From positions 62,001 to 126,000 of the forward strand of contig NZ_FQUN01000010.1 of assembly GCF_900129005.1 (NCBI RefSeq): a stretch of DNA of 64,000 nt, given 5' to 3'. The notes below the pieces were generated by a model, which ran no database searches, was not told where the DNA came from, and saw only the letters and a list, made by a program, of their open reading frames with translations. This DNA comes from Leeuwenhoekiella marinoflava DSM 3653 (GTDB taxonomy: Bacteria > Bacteroidota > Bacteroidia > Flavobacteriales > Flavobacteriaceae). The position numbers and the translations under genes are program-made. Shown one piece after another: positions 1 to 8,976 of the stretch. The number at the start of each line of letters is the position of its first letter. The first letter of the stretch is position 1.

Positions 1-261
1 GCTCAGTACTTGTTAAAAACACAAGAAGGTTTACTAACAATGGTTAACCTTGAAAAAGCCGAAAAACTCCCTGACGATTTCCGCCCACTACAACATTTAG
101 CTTCGACCTTAAAAAAAATAGGCATTCAAAAACAGGTTGTGAAAATCATTAAAAAGCAAGAATCACAAATCGTTAAAAACCTCTGTAGTATTAAACCCAA
201 CCTGTGTTTATTTGACCTGTACCGTCTTTGTTATTACTTAAAACTGAAGCAGGATGCCTAA
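1..261 (+). CDS. C-terminal end of an unidentified protein (5' end outside window)
   Basis: The reading frame is open to the left edge of the window (it reads A-Q-Y-L-L-K-T before the first possible internal start), so this is the 3' part of a longer gene. About 86 residues are visible: basic, leucine-rich, ending LYRLCYYLKLKQDA. No catalytic motif is present. Its stop codon overlaps the ATG of the next glycosyltransferase by 8 bp, so the two are translationally coupled. It is probably the tail of another polysaccharide-biosynthesis protein such as a glycosyltransferase, but that rests on context only. Confidence 0.5.
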   Translation, partial: AQYLLKTQEGLLTMVNLEKAEKLPDDFRPLQHLASTLKKIGIQKQVVKIIKKQESQIVKNLCSIKPNLCLFDLYRLCYYLKLKQDA

Positions 262-1183
262 GATTAGTGTCATAATCCCGGTTTATAATAAAGCTGCCTA
301 TTTGCAAGAAACCATTCAATCTGTGTTAGCGCAAAGTTTTACAGATTTTGAATTGATTCTTATAAATGATGGTTCTACAGATCACAGTTTGGATATTTTA
401 CAACGTTTTTCAGATGCCCGTATTCGCATTATCAATCAGGAAAATCAAGGTTTATCTCAAACCAGAAACACCGGTGTTTTAGCTTCTAAAGCTGATCTTA
501 TCGCCTTGCTAGACGCAGACGATCTCTGGCTTTTTGATCATTTAGAATCACTTATAAAACTTACGAATACTTTTCCTGAAGCCGATTTGTTTGCCACCGG
601 TTATGAAGATTTGTACCACAGCAGAAATCCTATAAAACCCAAACTAAATCTTGATCTAAAAAAAAGGCAACTCATCACAGATTTCTTTAAGGCTAGTCTA
701 CATCAACCTTTAATAATACCCAGCTGCATGGCTTTCACTAAAGCTGGTTTCTTGGCTATAGAAGGCTTTAAAAATTCAATCACTTACTCAGAAGATGTTG
801 ATTTTTTGATACGAGCGAACCTCAAATTCAAATTAGCTTATGATCCAAAGACGACTTGTCTATATCGCTTAGATGTACCTCATCAAATAAGCAGTCAAAA
901 AAAGAGCGAACTTCAAGTTCCTAAATTTGGTGCAATCCTTCGGGCTAATCCTGAAAACCAATCGCTATGGAAGTATATTCAGTTTAAACGGTACTTTTTG
1001 TGCATTTTTTATAAAACCGAGGGAAGAATGGATTTGTTTAAAGAGCTTATAGAGAAACTGGATCCTTCGGTACTCAATAACAAACAACGTTTTCTATTAA
1101 ATTCTCCAAGACTCGTCTTGATTGTAATCCGAAAAGTAAAATTATTTTTATTGCGAAGAGGCTTTCGCTTTACGACTTTTTAA
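254..1183 (+). CDS. Family 2 glycosyltransferase (GT-A fold)
   Basis: The 309-residue protein begins with the GT2 signature: KISVIIPVYNKAAYL at residues 3-17, a nucleotide-binding NDGS at 38-41 and a metal-binding DADD at 87-90. It should transfer a sugar from an activated nucleotide donor onto a growing surface glycan at the cytoplasmic face of the inner membrane. The ATG overlaps the stop of the preceding gene by 8 bp, and its 3' end overlaps the convergent FdtA-like gene by 14 bp. The C-terminal third is basic and divergent, as expected for an acceptor or membrane-association region. Donor and acceptor cannot be deduced. Confidence 0.88.
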   Translation: MPKISVIIPVYNKAAYLQETIQSVLAQSFTDFELILINDGSTDHSLDILQRFSDARIRIINQENQGLSQTRNTGVLASKADLIALLDADDLWLFDHLESLIKLTNTFPEADLFATGYEDLYHSRNPIKPKLNLDLKKRQLITDFFKASLHQPLIIPSCMAFTKAGFLAIEGFKNSITYSEDVDFLIRANLKFKLAYDPKTTCLYRLDVPHQISSQKKSELQVPKFGAILRANPENQSLWKYIQFKRYFLCIFYKTEGRMDLFKELIEKLDPSVLNNKQRFLLNSPRLVLIVIRKVKLFLLRRGFRFTTF

Positions 1184-1568
1184 ACGCTAAAAATTCATCA
1201 AAGTTTCTGATGTAGTCTGACTCCTCAAAGACATCGCTTGCCAAAACCAAACAAATCCCTCCACTGGAAAAATTATCGAGTTCGCGCCAATATCCATTAG
1301 GAATCAACAAACCTTCATCGGGTTTGTTGAGGGTGTAAATTTGAGTTTCAAAACCGGTATTAATCAGCACATCAAAACTACCGGAAAGTGCAATTAAAAA
1401 TTCGCTCTGCTCTATATGCGCGTGACCACCGCGAGATGCACCACTTGGAACATCGTATAAGTAATAAACCCGCTTAAATGCAAACGGCAAAATATCGTTC
1501 TCCAATACCGAAAGATTGCCTCTGCAGTCTTGAATTTTAGAAAGTTTTATACGCTCAATACGATTCAT
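1170..1568 (-). CDS. fdtA: FdtA/WxcM-like sugar 3,4-ketoisomerase (cupin)
   Basis: A 132-residue single-domain cupin of the WxcM-C/FdtA family. It has the expected start (a D-x-R-G-x-L segment near residue 14), the histidine-rich RGGHAHIE at 46-53 and the family-typical PNGYWRELDNF stretch. FdtA converts dTDP-4-keto-6-deoxyglucose to the 3-keto isomer, the step before a PLP transaminase makes dTDP-Fuc3N or dTDP-Qui3N. A matching DegT/FdtB-like transaminase is encoded about 4.5 kb away on the same strand. The gene overlaps the upstream GT4 gene by 14 bp, so they share a transcript. The exact product stereochemistry is not readable. Confidence 0.8.
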   Translation of the reverse strand: MNRIERIKLSKIQDCRGNLSVLENDILPFAFKRVYYLYDVPSGASRGGHAHIEQSEFLIALSGSFDVLINTGFETQIYTLNKPDEGLLIPNGYWRELDNFSSGGICLVLASDVFEESDYIRNFDEFLAFKKS

Positions 1569-2658
1569 AAACTTGATTCAAATAATGCTCCCACTGGTTA
1601 GCGATCTTAAGAGCATCAAATTTACAAATACCTGAGCGGCTTGAAACTTTAAATTGATTTCTTAATTCCTCATCGAAAGCCAATTTATTCATCGCTTGTG
1701 TCAAGGCTTCAAAATCATTATGAGGAATTAAAATCCCATTAGTGCCGTCAAGTATTTCTGCCGGACCGGTGGGACAATCAGTTGCTACAACCGGCGTTCC
1801 GCAGGCCAAACTTTCTAAAATAACCCGAGGAAATCCTTCAAACTTGCTGCACAGTACCGTATAAAGTGCATTTGCGACATAGGGTTCGGGATCTTTTACA
1901 AAACCTTCAAAAACAACCTGCTTTTCCAAACCCATTTTTTTAGCTAAAGCCTTGAGCGCATCAAGTGTTTCTCCTCGGCCCAGAATACGTAAGTCAATAT
2001 TCACTTGTGGCAACTTGCTTTTTGCGTAGGCTTCAATCAATTTGTCTACCTGTTTCACTCCCGGAATCAAACGTCCAGAAGCGAGAATATACTTACGTTC
2101 AATGTGAGTTGGTATCGCATAGCTTTCCTGATAATCCTTCAGGTTTATAGCGTTAGGAATTACCGAAATGTTTTTCAGTTTGAAACGATCTTCAATACTC
2201 AATTTAATACCTTCCGTCAACACGCAAATCGGTTTTGTTTCAAAAAGTTTTCTGGTAAGCGTCGACGTTTTAGGAAAATAATAATCCAAATGCGAACTAC
2301 GCACCATATAAACCGTTTTGACTTTTCGGTATAAGAACTTCTGAATCAAAAGTTCTTTTAAGGCACTTTTTCGCATCCTAAAATCTAGAACAATATCAAC
2401 CTCCTGAACTTTTAAATATGTTTTAAATAGTTGTAAGCGTCTCGCTTTATTCAGTAGATCGTTGCGTTCATTTTTGTGCAAACCCAGATTCAATAACTGA
2501 GCTTTAAACTTGTAGCCTATTGTGTTCGTTATCGTCACCAAATGTACATTAAAACCTTTATCAGAAAGCATTTCGGTTAGCAAAGCAGCAGATCGCTCTG
2601 CCCCACCACCGGCTAGTGACTCAACGAGAATACAGATATTTTGAGGTTTTGATTTCAG
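1555..2658 (-). CDS. Family 4 glycosyltransferase (GT-B fold)
   Basis: The C-terminal Rossmann domain carries the GT4 donor-site block FEGFPRVILESLACGTPVVA followed by a PTGPAEIL stretch. The first in-frame ATG (2583) would remove the conserved acceptor-side N-terminus ILVESLAGGGAERS. That motif lies in frame upstream, so I extend the gene to a CTG codon at 2658 (M-K-S-K-P-Q-N-I...). No ATG, GTG or TTG lies between that CTG and the GGGAE motif, so the start is unusual and uncertain. The gene overlaps fdtA by 14 bp and is divergent from the glycosyltransferase starting at 2697. Confidence 0.8.
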   Translation of the reverse strand: MKSKPQNICILVESLAGGGAERSAALLTEMLSDKGFNVHLVTITNTIGYKFKAQLLNLGLHKNERNDLLNKARRLQLFKTYLKVQEVDIVLDFRMRKSALKELLIQKFLYRKVKTVYMVRSSHLDYYFPKTSTLTRKLFETKPICVLTEGIKLSIEDRFKLKNISVIPNAINLKDYQESYAIPTHIERKYILASGRLIPGVKQVDKLIEAYAKSKLPQVNIDLRILGRGETLDALKALAKKMGLEKQVVFEGFVKDPEPYVANALYTVLCSKFEGFPRVILESLACGTPVVATDCPTGPAEILDGTNGILIPHNDFEALTQAMNKLAFDEELRNQFKVSSRSGICKFDALKIANQWEHYLNQVYESY

Positions 2659-2696
2659 AGATTATGTATCTTATCACGCTAAATGTAACGCAATTT

Positions 2697-3902
2697 ATGA
2701 GAATTCTACTCGTAGGAGAATACAGCAATTTGCACAACAGCTTAAAATCTGGCTTAATCCAGGCCGGTCATCAGGTTACACTCATCAGTACCGGTGATGC
2801 GTTTAAAAAATTTCCTGCAGATGTAAAATTTAGTGCAAAGCGTATTGAAGGCAGTAGTTTGCTACGTTTTCTACGAAAAGTAATTTTTAAGATTTTTCGG
2901 GTAGACATTGCTTTTCTTGAAATAGGATACAGATGTTTGGACTGGTTGGTGGATCAGAAAAATTATGATGTGATTCAGCTTATTAATGAGTACCCATTAA
3001 AAACGCCTTATTTTTTTGAAAAAAGAATTTTTAAACGCCTGAGAAGCCTGACTTCCAAAATGATTGTATTGGCCTGTGGTGATGATTATATCTATCTCAA
3101 AAATATAGACAAACTGCCGCATCACCCTATTCTTCAACACCCGGGTATTGGTTTTCCGTTTAGTGACAAATACCTGACCCAAAAGCACAAAGTTTATCAC
3201 GATTTTGTATTTCAACAAAAAGATTTGATCATCAGTTCTGACCTGGATTATCATTCGGTTTATAATGGAATTAAAGACTATTACGGACTAATACCTAATC
3301 CTGTAGACCTAAGTAATTTTTATCTAAAACCTAAAAAAGAGACTTCTAGGATTGTAATTTTTCACGGAATAAACCACACCAATTATTACAAAAAAGGAAA
3401 TGATTATTTTGATGCTGCCTTAGCAATTATTCAACAGAAATATCAGGATAAAATTGAGGTCATTTCTGTTACTAGTATTCCATATGCTGAATATATACAA
3501 TCGTATAATGAGGCTGATATCGTTCTTGATCAAACCTATGCGCTGGATCAGGGTTATAACGCATTAGAAGCTATGGCGCAGGGAAAAGTGGTCTTTACCG
3601 GCGCCGGAGCATTGTTTTGTAAAACCTATCATTTAAAACCGAATAGCGTTGCGATTCATACCATTCCTAATGCTGAAAAAATTGCAGCAGATCTGGAAAA
3701 ACTTATTTTAAATCCGAATCGTATTCAAGAAATTGGTCAGGCTGCGCGACTTTTTATCGAAAAACATCACGATTATAAAGTTGTCGCCAACAACTATATG
3801 GAAGCCTGGAAAACGATTAAAGCCAAACTCGACGAATCTTCTGCTTCAGCGGAAGCTCAAAATACTGATACGAAACCATGCAAACCAATAGAATCACTAT
3901 AA
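2697..3902 (+). CDS. GT-B type glycosyltransferase (GT4-like)
   Basis: About 401 residues starting MRILLVGEYSNLHNSL, with the Rossmann-type beta strand and glycine-bearing turn expected for a GT-B acceptor domain. A late donor-site-like stretch reads GYNALEAMAQGKVV, followed by a helix typical of the family C-terminus. An in-frame ATG exists at 2616, but the 27 residues it adds are not family-like and would run into the divergent GT4 promoter, so 2697 is preferred. The last 86 bp overlap the convergent acyltransferase gene. It presumably adds one sugar of the surface glycan; substrate unknown. Confidence 0.75.
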   Translation: MRILLVGEYSNLHNSLKSGLIQAGHQVTLISTGDAFKKFPADVKFSAKRIEGSSLLRFLRKVIFKIFRVDIAFLEIGYRCLDWLVDQKNYDVIQLINEYPLKTPYFFEKRIFKRLRSLTSKMIVLACGDDYIYLKNIDKLPHHPILQHPGIGFPFSDKYLTQKHKVYHDFVFQQKDLIISSDLDYHSVYNGIKDYYGLIPNPVDLSNFYLKPKKETSRIVIFHGINHTNYYKKGNDYFDAALAIIQQKYQDKIEVISVTSIPYAEYIQSYNEADIVLDQTYALDQGYNALEAMAQGKVVFTGAGALFCKTYHLKPNSVAIHTIPNAEKIAADLEKLILNPNRIQEIGQAARLFIEKHHDYKVVANNYMEAWKTIKAKLDESSASAEAQNTDTKPCKPIESL

Positions 3903-4827
3903 AACTCAAGGTATTGAATTGCCAATCTGGGAAAACGACCTCATAGTGATTTACGAATCGGCGAGCATATCGTAAAATAAGCTGATGCCACAGGTAAAAA
4001 CCAAAACTGAGTTCGCCTAAAAACAAAGCGACTTTATTAGATAAAAGTCTGGAAAAAATTCCTTTTTGTTGAGCAAATACACCAATAAATAGCGTCATCG
4101 GCAACCAATAATAAACAGAATACCGAACCACTTTTGGGAAGGATTCGGCAATCACATAAAACAAGATGAGTAACGCTATTGCCGCCAGTTCGTAATAGGT
4201 GAAAACCGACTTATAAACCTGAAAAGAATCTTTCCGAAGCAATTTATAAAGCAAAATCCCTAAGCCGAAATCAAAAATTCTTAGAAACGGATTGATGTAA
4301 AAAAACCAGTGTTTTAAATACTCTGGAGTGGTAATCATGAAGACTAAAATCACTCCACTGGAAGCGATAAAAAACAAAACTAAAAACGTCTTAGAAAGCT
4401 TTAGTGCACATCGCAACAAGACCGGAAATAAGAAGTAAAAGAAAAATAAATCTGAGATACTCCACGCCACACTGTTAAACGAAAAATAATAAGATGCATC
4501 AGGTATAAAACTTTGCAGCATAAAAACAGCCGCTAAAAAGCTCATCCACCATTGCGTTGAATTTTCAGCAAATACTTCTAAAGTCAAGGGTATAGCTGCC
4601 AGTAAAGTCAAGAAATATAACGGATACAACCTGCTTAACCGCAGCTTTAAAAAACGACTCAGGCTGATCTTTTTATTGGTAATTCTTTCGGCATAAACAT
4701 AGGAAAGAATAAAGCCGCTCAACGCATAAAAAAAGGCATGACCAATGGCATCTTCCAGAACCTTTATATGATGTAAAAACACCAAAAAAGCAAAAACAAA
4801 ACGTAAAGAAGCCAGCGATTTTAGCAC
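3817..4827 (-). CDS. Acyltransferase-3 family membrane O-acyltransferase (OafA-like)
   Basis: A 336-residue polytopic protein with about ten hydrophobic helices. Near the N-terminus it has the family histidine (FLHHIK) and then FYALSGFILSYVYAER, the FxxSGF-type motif of acyltransferase-3 enzymes. Members O-acetylate or succinylate sugars of lipopolysaccharide or capsule at the inner membrane. The C-terminal FGFYLWHQLILRY also matches the family. It overlaps the upstream flippase gene by 7 bp and is the last gene of the minus-strand GNAT-DegT-Wzx-acyltransferase operon. The acylated sugar cannot be told. Confidence 0.83.
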   Translation of the reverse strand: MLKSLASLRFVFAFLVFLHHIKVLEDAIGHAFFYALSGFILSYVYAERITNKKISLSRFLKLRLSRLYPLYFLTLLAAIPLTLEVFAENSTQWWMSFLAAVFMLQSFIPDASYYFSFNSVAWSISDLFFFYFLFPVLLRCALKLSKTFLVLFFIASSGVILVFMITTPEYLKHWFFYINPFLRIFDFGLGILLYKLLRKDSFQVYKSVFTYYELAAIALLILFYVIAESFPKVVRYSVYYWLPMTLFIGVFAQQKGIFSRLLSNKVALFLGELSFGFYLWHQLILRYARRFVNHYEVVFPDWQFNTLSFIVILLVCMVSYQYFELPLKQKIRRVWL

Positions 4828-6113
4828 GTTTTTACAAATAAAGACTTTCGAAATATAACCAATAGCATCAGAAAATAAGCAATATAACTCACCAAATGCC
4901 CCATGGAAGCACCCACAAAACCAAATCTTGAAACCAAGAGTGTACTGCTAAAATAGATGACACTTAAGGAGATTATTTGTGTAATTATAAACGCCCTTAA
5001 TTTATTTTTTGCGATTAACTGATAGGCTATAACCAGGCTTGCTACTCTAAAGAAATCCCCGGCTAATTGCCAAATAAACAAGGTTTTCATCTGTAAAAAA
5101 TCAGCATTATAAACCAATTTTATAATCCATATTTTCAAAACATAAACAAGAATTAATCCCAAACCAAAAAGCGGTAAAATGGTTTTATAAAAGTTAAAAA
5201 CCTCCGTTTTAAATTCTTTTTTAGTCTGTATTACTGAAAGTTTGGGCAACACATAAAGCGTCAATAAAGTTGTAGCAAACATCAAATAATAATCAGATAA
5301 TCTCAGCATCGCATCCCAATAACCTGCTTTTTCGAGTCCATCGACCACGATAATGCGTTGCCTGATACTGATATAAACCCACGGAGAAACTATGGCTGAA
5401 AACAAAGTCATGCCGCCATACGATGCCAACTTCTTCAAAACGGAATACTTTACAGGCAATAAAAAAATTGTGATTAAATAACCACGCTCTTTATATAAGG
5501 CAACAGCTGTAACCAGCAAACCTACCACGGCGCTTAATACCAAACTCAGCAATGCCCCAAAAATTTGCATTCTGATAATTAAAAAAACAGACAATAGCAC
5601 TCCTAAAACGTTTGTAGCAATATTGATATAGATGACTTTTTTATAATCTCCCACTCCATTAACAACATTAAGAATCAATGTATTCAAGGTGAAAATTGGT
5701 AACACCACTGCAGCAAACCGAAGAATGCTGGTAAAATTATATGTACTACTAAAAACCAAATCATTTATCTGCGGAGCAGCTATAAAAAGGATCAAGCCTA
5801 GCACTACCGAAGCCAGACAACCTATTTTTAAAGAAGTTGAAACAAGATTGTTTAGCTTTGATTCTTCTTCTTTATATTCGGCAGCATATTTAACAACACC
5901 GTTGTTGATTCCTAATTGACTAATGCTTTGAACAGAATTTAAAAAGTTGCGCAAGTCTCCCAGAATTGCCATTCCTGAAGCCCCTAAATAAATAGCAATC
6001 AACTTAGAGGTAACGAGACCACAAACAATACGAACCGAAATACGCAGGGTATTTACAGAGCTGACTTTTAATAAGATATTCTGCTGTATGAGCTGTCGCA
6101 GAAACCTAAGCAT
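4821..6113 (-). CDS. Wzx-type polysaccharide (O-antigen) flippase
   Basis: A 430-residue protein built almost entirely of hydrophobic helices (about 12). The N-terminal pattern (VRIVCGLVTSKLIAIYLGASG, partly quoted) and ISQLGINNGVVKYAAEY are typical of the MOP-superfamily polysaccharide exporters. It should flip lipid-linked repeat units across the inner membrane before polymerisation. It overlaps the DegT aminotransferase upstream by 8 bp and the acyltransferase downstream by 7 bp, so the three are one translationally coupled operon. Substrate unknown, though the adjacent genes suggest a deoxy-amino-sugar-containing unit. Confidence 0.85.
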   Translation of the reverse strand: MLRFLRQLIQQNILLKVSSVNTLRISVRIVCGLVTSKLIAIYLGASGMAILGDLRNFLNSVQSISQLGINNGVVKYAAEYKEEESKLNNLVSTSLKIGCLASVVLGLILFIAAPQINDLVFSSTYNFTSILRFAAVVLPIFTLNTLILNVVNGVGDYKKVIYINIATNVLGVLLSVFLIIRMQIFGALLSLVLSAVVGLLVTAVALYKERGYLITIFLLPVKYSVLKKLASYGGMTLFSAIVSPWVYISIRQRIIVVDGLEKAGYWDAMLRLSDYYLMFATTLLTLYVLPKLSVIQTKKEFKTEVFNFYKTILPLFGLGLILVYVLKIWIIKLVYNADFLQMKTLFIWQLAGDFFRVASLVIAYQLIAKNKLRAFIITQIISLSVIYFSSTLLVSRFGFVGASMGHLVSYIAYFLMLLVIFRKSLFVKTC

Positions 6114-7206
6114 GGTATTGATTTAAAACTTTTATAATACGGTCAATTTCTAGTTTAGAAAGTACAGGGTTAAGCGGAATACTCACACAGGTATTGGCGA
6201 CATGCTCTGTAATGGGGAAACTTAGATATGCGTATGATTTTAAAGCTTGCTGTTGATAAGGCGGTACAGGATAATGCAATAAATAACCAATTCCATTCAA
6301 GTCTAAATACGATAAAAAAGAAGCACGATCTTTTACCAGAATCACAAAAAGATAAAACACGTGATTTGCAGATCCAAGCCAAAAGGGAAGCTTGATCAAC
6401 GGATTTTTGATTTCGGCTAAATAACGTATAGCAAGATTCTGACGGGTTTGATTTTCAGCAGATACACTCTTCAGCTTTTCACTTAAAAATAAGGCCTGTA
6501 AGGCATCTAATCGTGAATTAAACCCCACATATTCATTAGTATGAGCGGCACTTCTCCCGTAGTTCCTCAGGCTCTTTAGTATTGTCGCTAGGTTAGCATC
6601 TGAAGTGGTAATCGCTCCCCCATCTCCCAAAGCTCCCAGATTTTTAGTAGGATAAAAACTGAATGCTGCCGTTTCACCAAAACTGCCTGCTTTTTTCTCT
6701 TGCAATGTTGCTCCGTGCGCCTGACTTGCATCTTCAACAACCAATAAGTCGTGTTCTTTAGCATAAGCCAAAATAGCATTCATCGGTCCCAGTTGACCAT
6801 ATAAATGGGTGATTAAAATAGCTTTTACCGAAGCTTCAGGCTTAGATAACAATTCTAAATCTATATTGAAGATTGCGCTTTCAATCTCTACAAAAACCGG
6901 TTTTAACCCGGCGTGTAAAACCGCCAATACTGTTGCGATATAAGAATTTGCAGCCAACAAAACTGAATCTCCCTTTTTGAGTTTCCCTTGTATTTTATAA
7001 GCTTCAAAAATGAGGCGTAGCGCATCAAGTCCGCTGCCCGTGCCAATACAGTAATCTGTACCGCAAAAGTTTGCAAATTGGCTCTCAAAAGCCACTACTG
7101 CATCGCCGAGAATATAATTTCCGTTAGCTAGAAATTCTGAGAATTTAGTTTTAAAAACATCCTCATAAGGAGCATTGAGCTTTTTTAAATCTAAAAACGG
7201 AATCAT
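6106..7206 (-). CDS. fdtB: DegT/DnrJ/EryC1/StrS sugar transaminase (FdtB-like)
   Basis: A 366-residue PLP enzyme starting MIPFLDLKKLN, a standard opening for sugar 3-aminotransferases. The PLP-binding VVEDASQAHGA places the cofactor aspartate at residue 159, and the Schiff-base lysine is K188 in FYPTKNLGALGDGG. With the FdtA-like isomerase in the same locus it would convert a dTDP-3-keto-6-deoxyhexose plus glutamate into dTDP-3-amino-3,6-dideoxyhexose (Fuc3N or Qui3N type). It overlaps the GNAT gene upstream by 4 bp. Other 3- or 4-keto sugars are possible substrates; the pairing with FdtA is the argument for the 3-position. Confidence 0.82.
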   Translation of the reverse strand: MIPFLDLKKLNAPYEDVFKTKFSEFLANGNYILGDAVVAFESQFANFCGTDYCIGTGSGLDALRLIFEAYKIQGKLKKGDSVLLAANSYIATVLAVLHAGLKPVFVEIESAIFNIDLELLSKPEASVKAILITHLYGQLGPMNAILAYAKEHDLLVVEDASQAHGATLQEKKAGSFGETAAFSFYPTKNLGALGDGGAITTSDANLATILKSLRNYGRSAAHTNEYVGFNSRLDALQALFLSEKLKSVSAENQTRQNLAIRYLAEIKNPLIKLPFWLGSANHVFYLFVILVKDRASFLSYLDLNGIGYLLHYPVPPYQQQALKSYAYLSFPITEHVANTCVSIPLNPVLSKLEIDRIIKVLNQYHA

Positions 7207-8204
7207 AAAACAACATCTTTTAGATAATGTGCATTCTCTGTACTTACGCGATAAGTACGCTGAACACGAGTACGCGCTCCAAAGGTTTCTTTCCAGAATT
7301 GGAGTCCGTTATTGAGTTTTAAACCGGCTTGCTCATTAGAAGTTCCGAAATCAAAATACCATTTATCTACGTATTTTTCTTCAATTAAATACCGAAATAG
7401 TAAATCTAAAGCTCCTTGCTTACGACCTTGCGGACTAGCAGAAATATACTGAACGTGCGCTACAGGGCGGGTTTCAAAAATGGTTGCTCCAGCACATATT
7501 TTCCCTTTCTTATCAAGCACATTAAATTGATGAATATTGTATTTAAATCGCTCTGCCAGAAACGTGATTTCTTCTAATGAATGAGTAGGTTCCGCATGAT
7601 GGCGTGCTTCTAGATTGGGTTCTAAAATCTGTTTCCAGAATGGCTCAAAATCTTTTGTCTTTTGTATTTGTAATCCTGCCTTCTGAGCTTGATTAAACGT
7701 GCTTTTTCTAGATGAATTCAGTGGAATTCTATTGCGGTAATCAATAACCGAAGCAGTCTCTGCTTTTACAAGTGTAGCTTTGGTCAAAAATAAAAGGTAA
7801 TCGATTTCGTCTCCCGGTAACTCCTGATAAAACTGAGGCAAGACTTTAATTTCTAATATATTTATTCCGCTTTGCCAAAGAAAATTCAATACCGCTTCAA
7901 AAATTTCTAAAACTTCTTTTAGTCGTATTTCGGCTTCTAAAACCAAGCCGCCATAAGTTAATCCCTGATGTGAATACACTGTGTCTCCCACTTTGTTTGC
8001 AGGCAAAACAGCAACTACTTTTTCATCTTTAAAAATAAGTAAGCTGTGATCTTCAAAACGGTCTTGATGATACTCCATAAAATCCCTATGAAAAAGAAAA
8101 GAAGTATTCTTAGAACCTTTATATATTCCGTTAAGTGAAGCCACAAAACGATCCCATCTGGATTTATAATCTGTTGTGTAGGCTTTTATAGATAGTTTAG
8201 ACAA
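7203..8204 (-). CDS. GNAT/FemAB-like acyltransferase of the polysaccharide operon
   Basis: The 333-residue protein has a C-terminal GNAT-like fold (residues about 180-310) with an acyl-CoA-loop-like segment SASPQGRKQGALDLLF and the following YFDFGTSNEQAGLKL. This pattern is common in FemAB-related GNAT proteins of Bacteroidota polysaccharide loci. It is the first gene of the minus-strand operon and overlaps the transaminase by 4 bp. That position suggests it N-acylates the amino sugar the transaminase makes, although a peptidyl or lipid acceptor cannot be excluded. The upstream 60 bp are AT-rich and may hold the operon promoter. Confidence 0.65.
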   Translation of the reverse strand: MSKLSIKAYTTDYKSRWDRFVASLNGIYKGSKNTSFLFHRDFMEYHQDRFEDHSLLIFKDEKVVAVLPANKVGDTVYSHQGLTYGGLVLEAEIRLKEVLEIFEAVLNFLWQSGINILEIKVLPQFYQELPGDEIDYLLFLTKATLVKAETASVIDYRNRIPLNSSRKSTFNQAQKAGLQIQKTKDFEPFWKQILEPNLEARHHAEPTHSLEEITFLAERFKYNIHQFNVLDKKGKICAGATIFETRPVAHVQYISASPQGRKQGALDLLFRYLIEEKYVDKWYFDFGTSNEQAGLKLNNGLQFWKETFGARTRVQRTYRVSTENAHYLKDVVL

Positions 8205-8263
8205 AAAATATATTTTAATGTGAAAGTAATAAAATAAGCATTTAAATAATGCCTATTACAAAA

Positions 8264-8842
8264 TCACAATTTGCAGTCTTTTAATAGAAAGAGCATCATA
8301 TAAAGTTTAATCTCTAACTTTTTGCGTAAAATCTTAAATGCTTTACTTATCTGAGCCTCTACAGTTTTTACAGATATATTAAGATATTGTGCTATTTCTT
8401 TATTAGTAAGACCGTCTTTTCTGCTCAATAAAAACACCTCTTTACACTTGGGCGAAAGCTTTTCTATCTCATTAAATATCTCTGACATAATTTTCTCTAA
8501 GCCTTCATCATCGCTATCCTTTGCAATTTTCTCTAAACTTTCGTGATACTTTTTTTCAAGTTTTATAATAGCGTTCTCTTTCTTGTAATGATTTATAAAT
8601 TCGTTATAAGCACTTTTATATAAATAACTTTTTAATGAAGTATTTATAGCTAAACGCTCCCGCTTTTCCCAGATTTTCATAAATACATTTTGGAGAATGT
8701 CTTTTGCCGAAGCTTTGTCATTCGTCAATGAAAACACATATCCCATAAGTGAAGGACTGTATTTTTCAATTAAAAATGCGTGTGCATTTTTATCACCTTG
8801 TTTTAAGGCAAGTATCCAAGTATTGTTGATTTGTTCACACAT
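8264..8842 (-). CDS. FecI-like ECF RNA polymerase sigma factor
   Basis: A 192-residue sigma-70-family protein. Region 2 carries AKDILQNVFMKIWEKRE (core-polymerase and -10 binding), and region 4 carries the HTH LSRKDGLTNKEIAQYLNISVKTVE. The size and the partner FecR encoded divergently at 8977 identify it as the sigma subunit of a cell-surface signalling system. The STN-containing SusC at 10278 would sense substrate, signal through FecR, and release this sigma factor to transcribe the SusCD operon. The 134-bp divergent intergenic region presumably contains both promoters. Confidence 0.9.
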   Translation of the reverse strand: MCEQINNTWILALKQGDKNAHAFLIEKYSPSLMGYVFSLTNDKASAKDILQNVFMKIWEKRERLAINTSLKSYLYKSAYNEFINHYKKENAIIKLEKKYHESLEKIAKDSDDEGLEKIMSEIFNEIEKLSPKCKEVFLLSRKDGLTNKEIAQYLNISVKTVEAQISKAFKILRKKLEIKLYMMLFLLKDCKL

Positions 8843-8976
8843 TATTAATAAAACGTTTTATCAAGCTGGAATTAAGCTTATATATTTTGATAAAAATTAA
8901 ATATATGAAAAAAATATTATGAAAATATTAGGGTTTTCTAAATGAGACTTGTCTTAGCTATATAACTCAATAATAA

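Noticed and set aside
2616-2696. N-terminal extension of the glycosyltransferase to the ATG at 2616
   Set aside because: The extension is not family-like and overlaps the divergent gene; the Rossmann start MRILLVGEYS begins at 2697.
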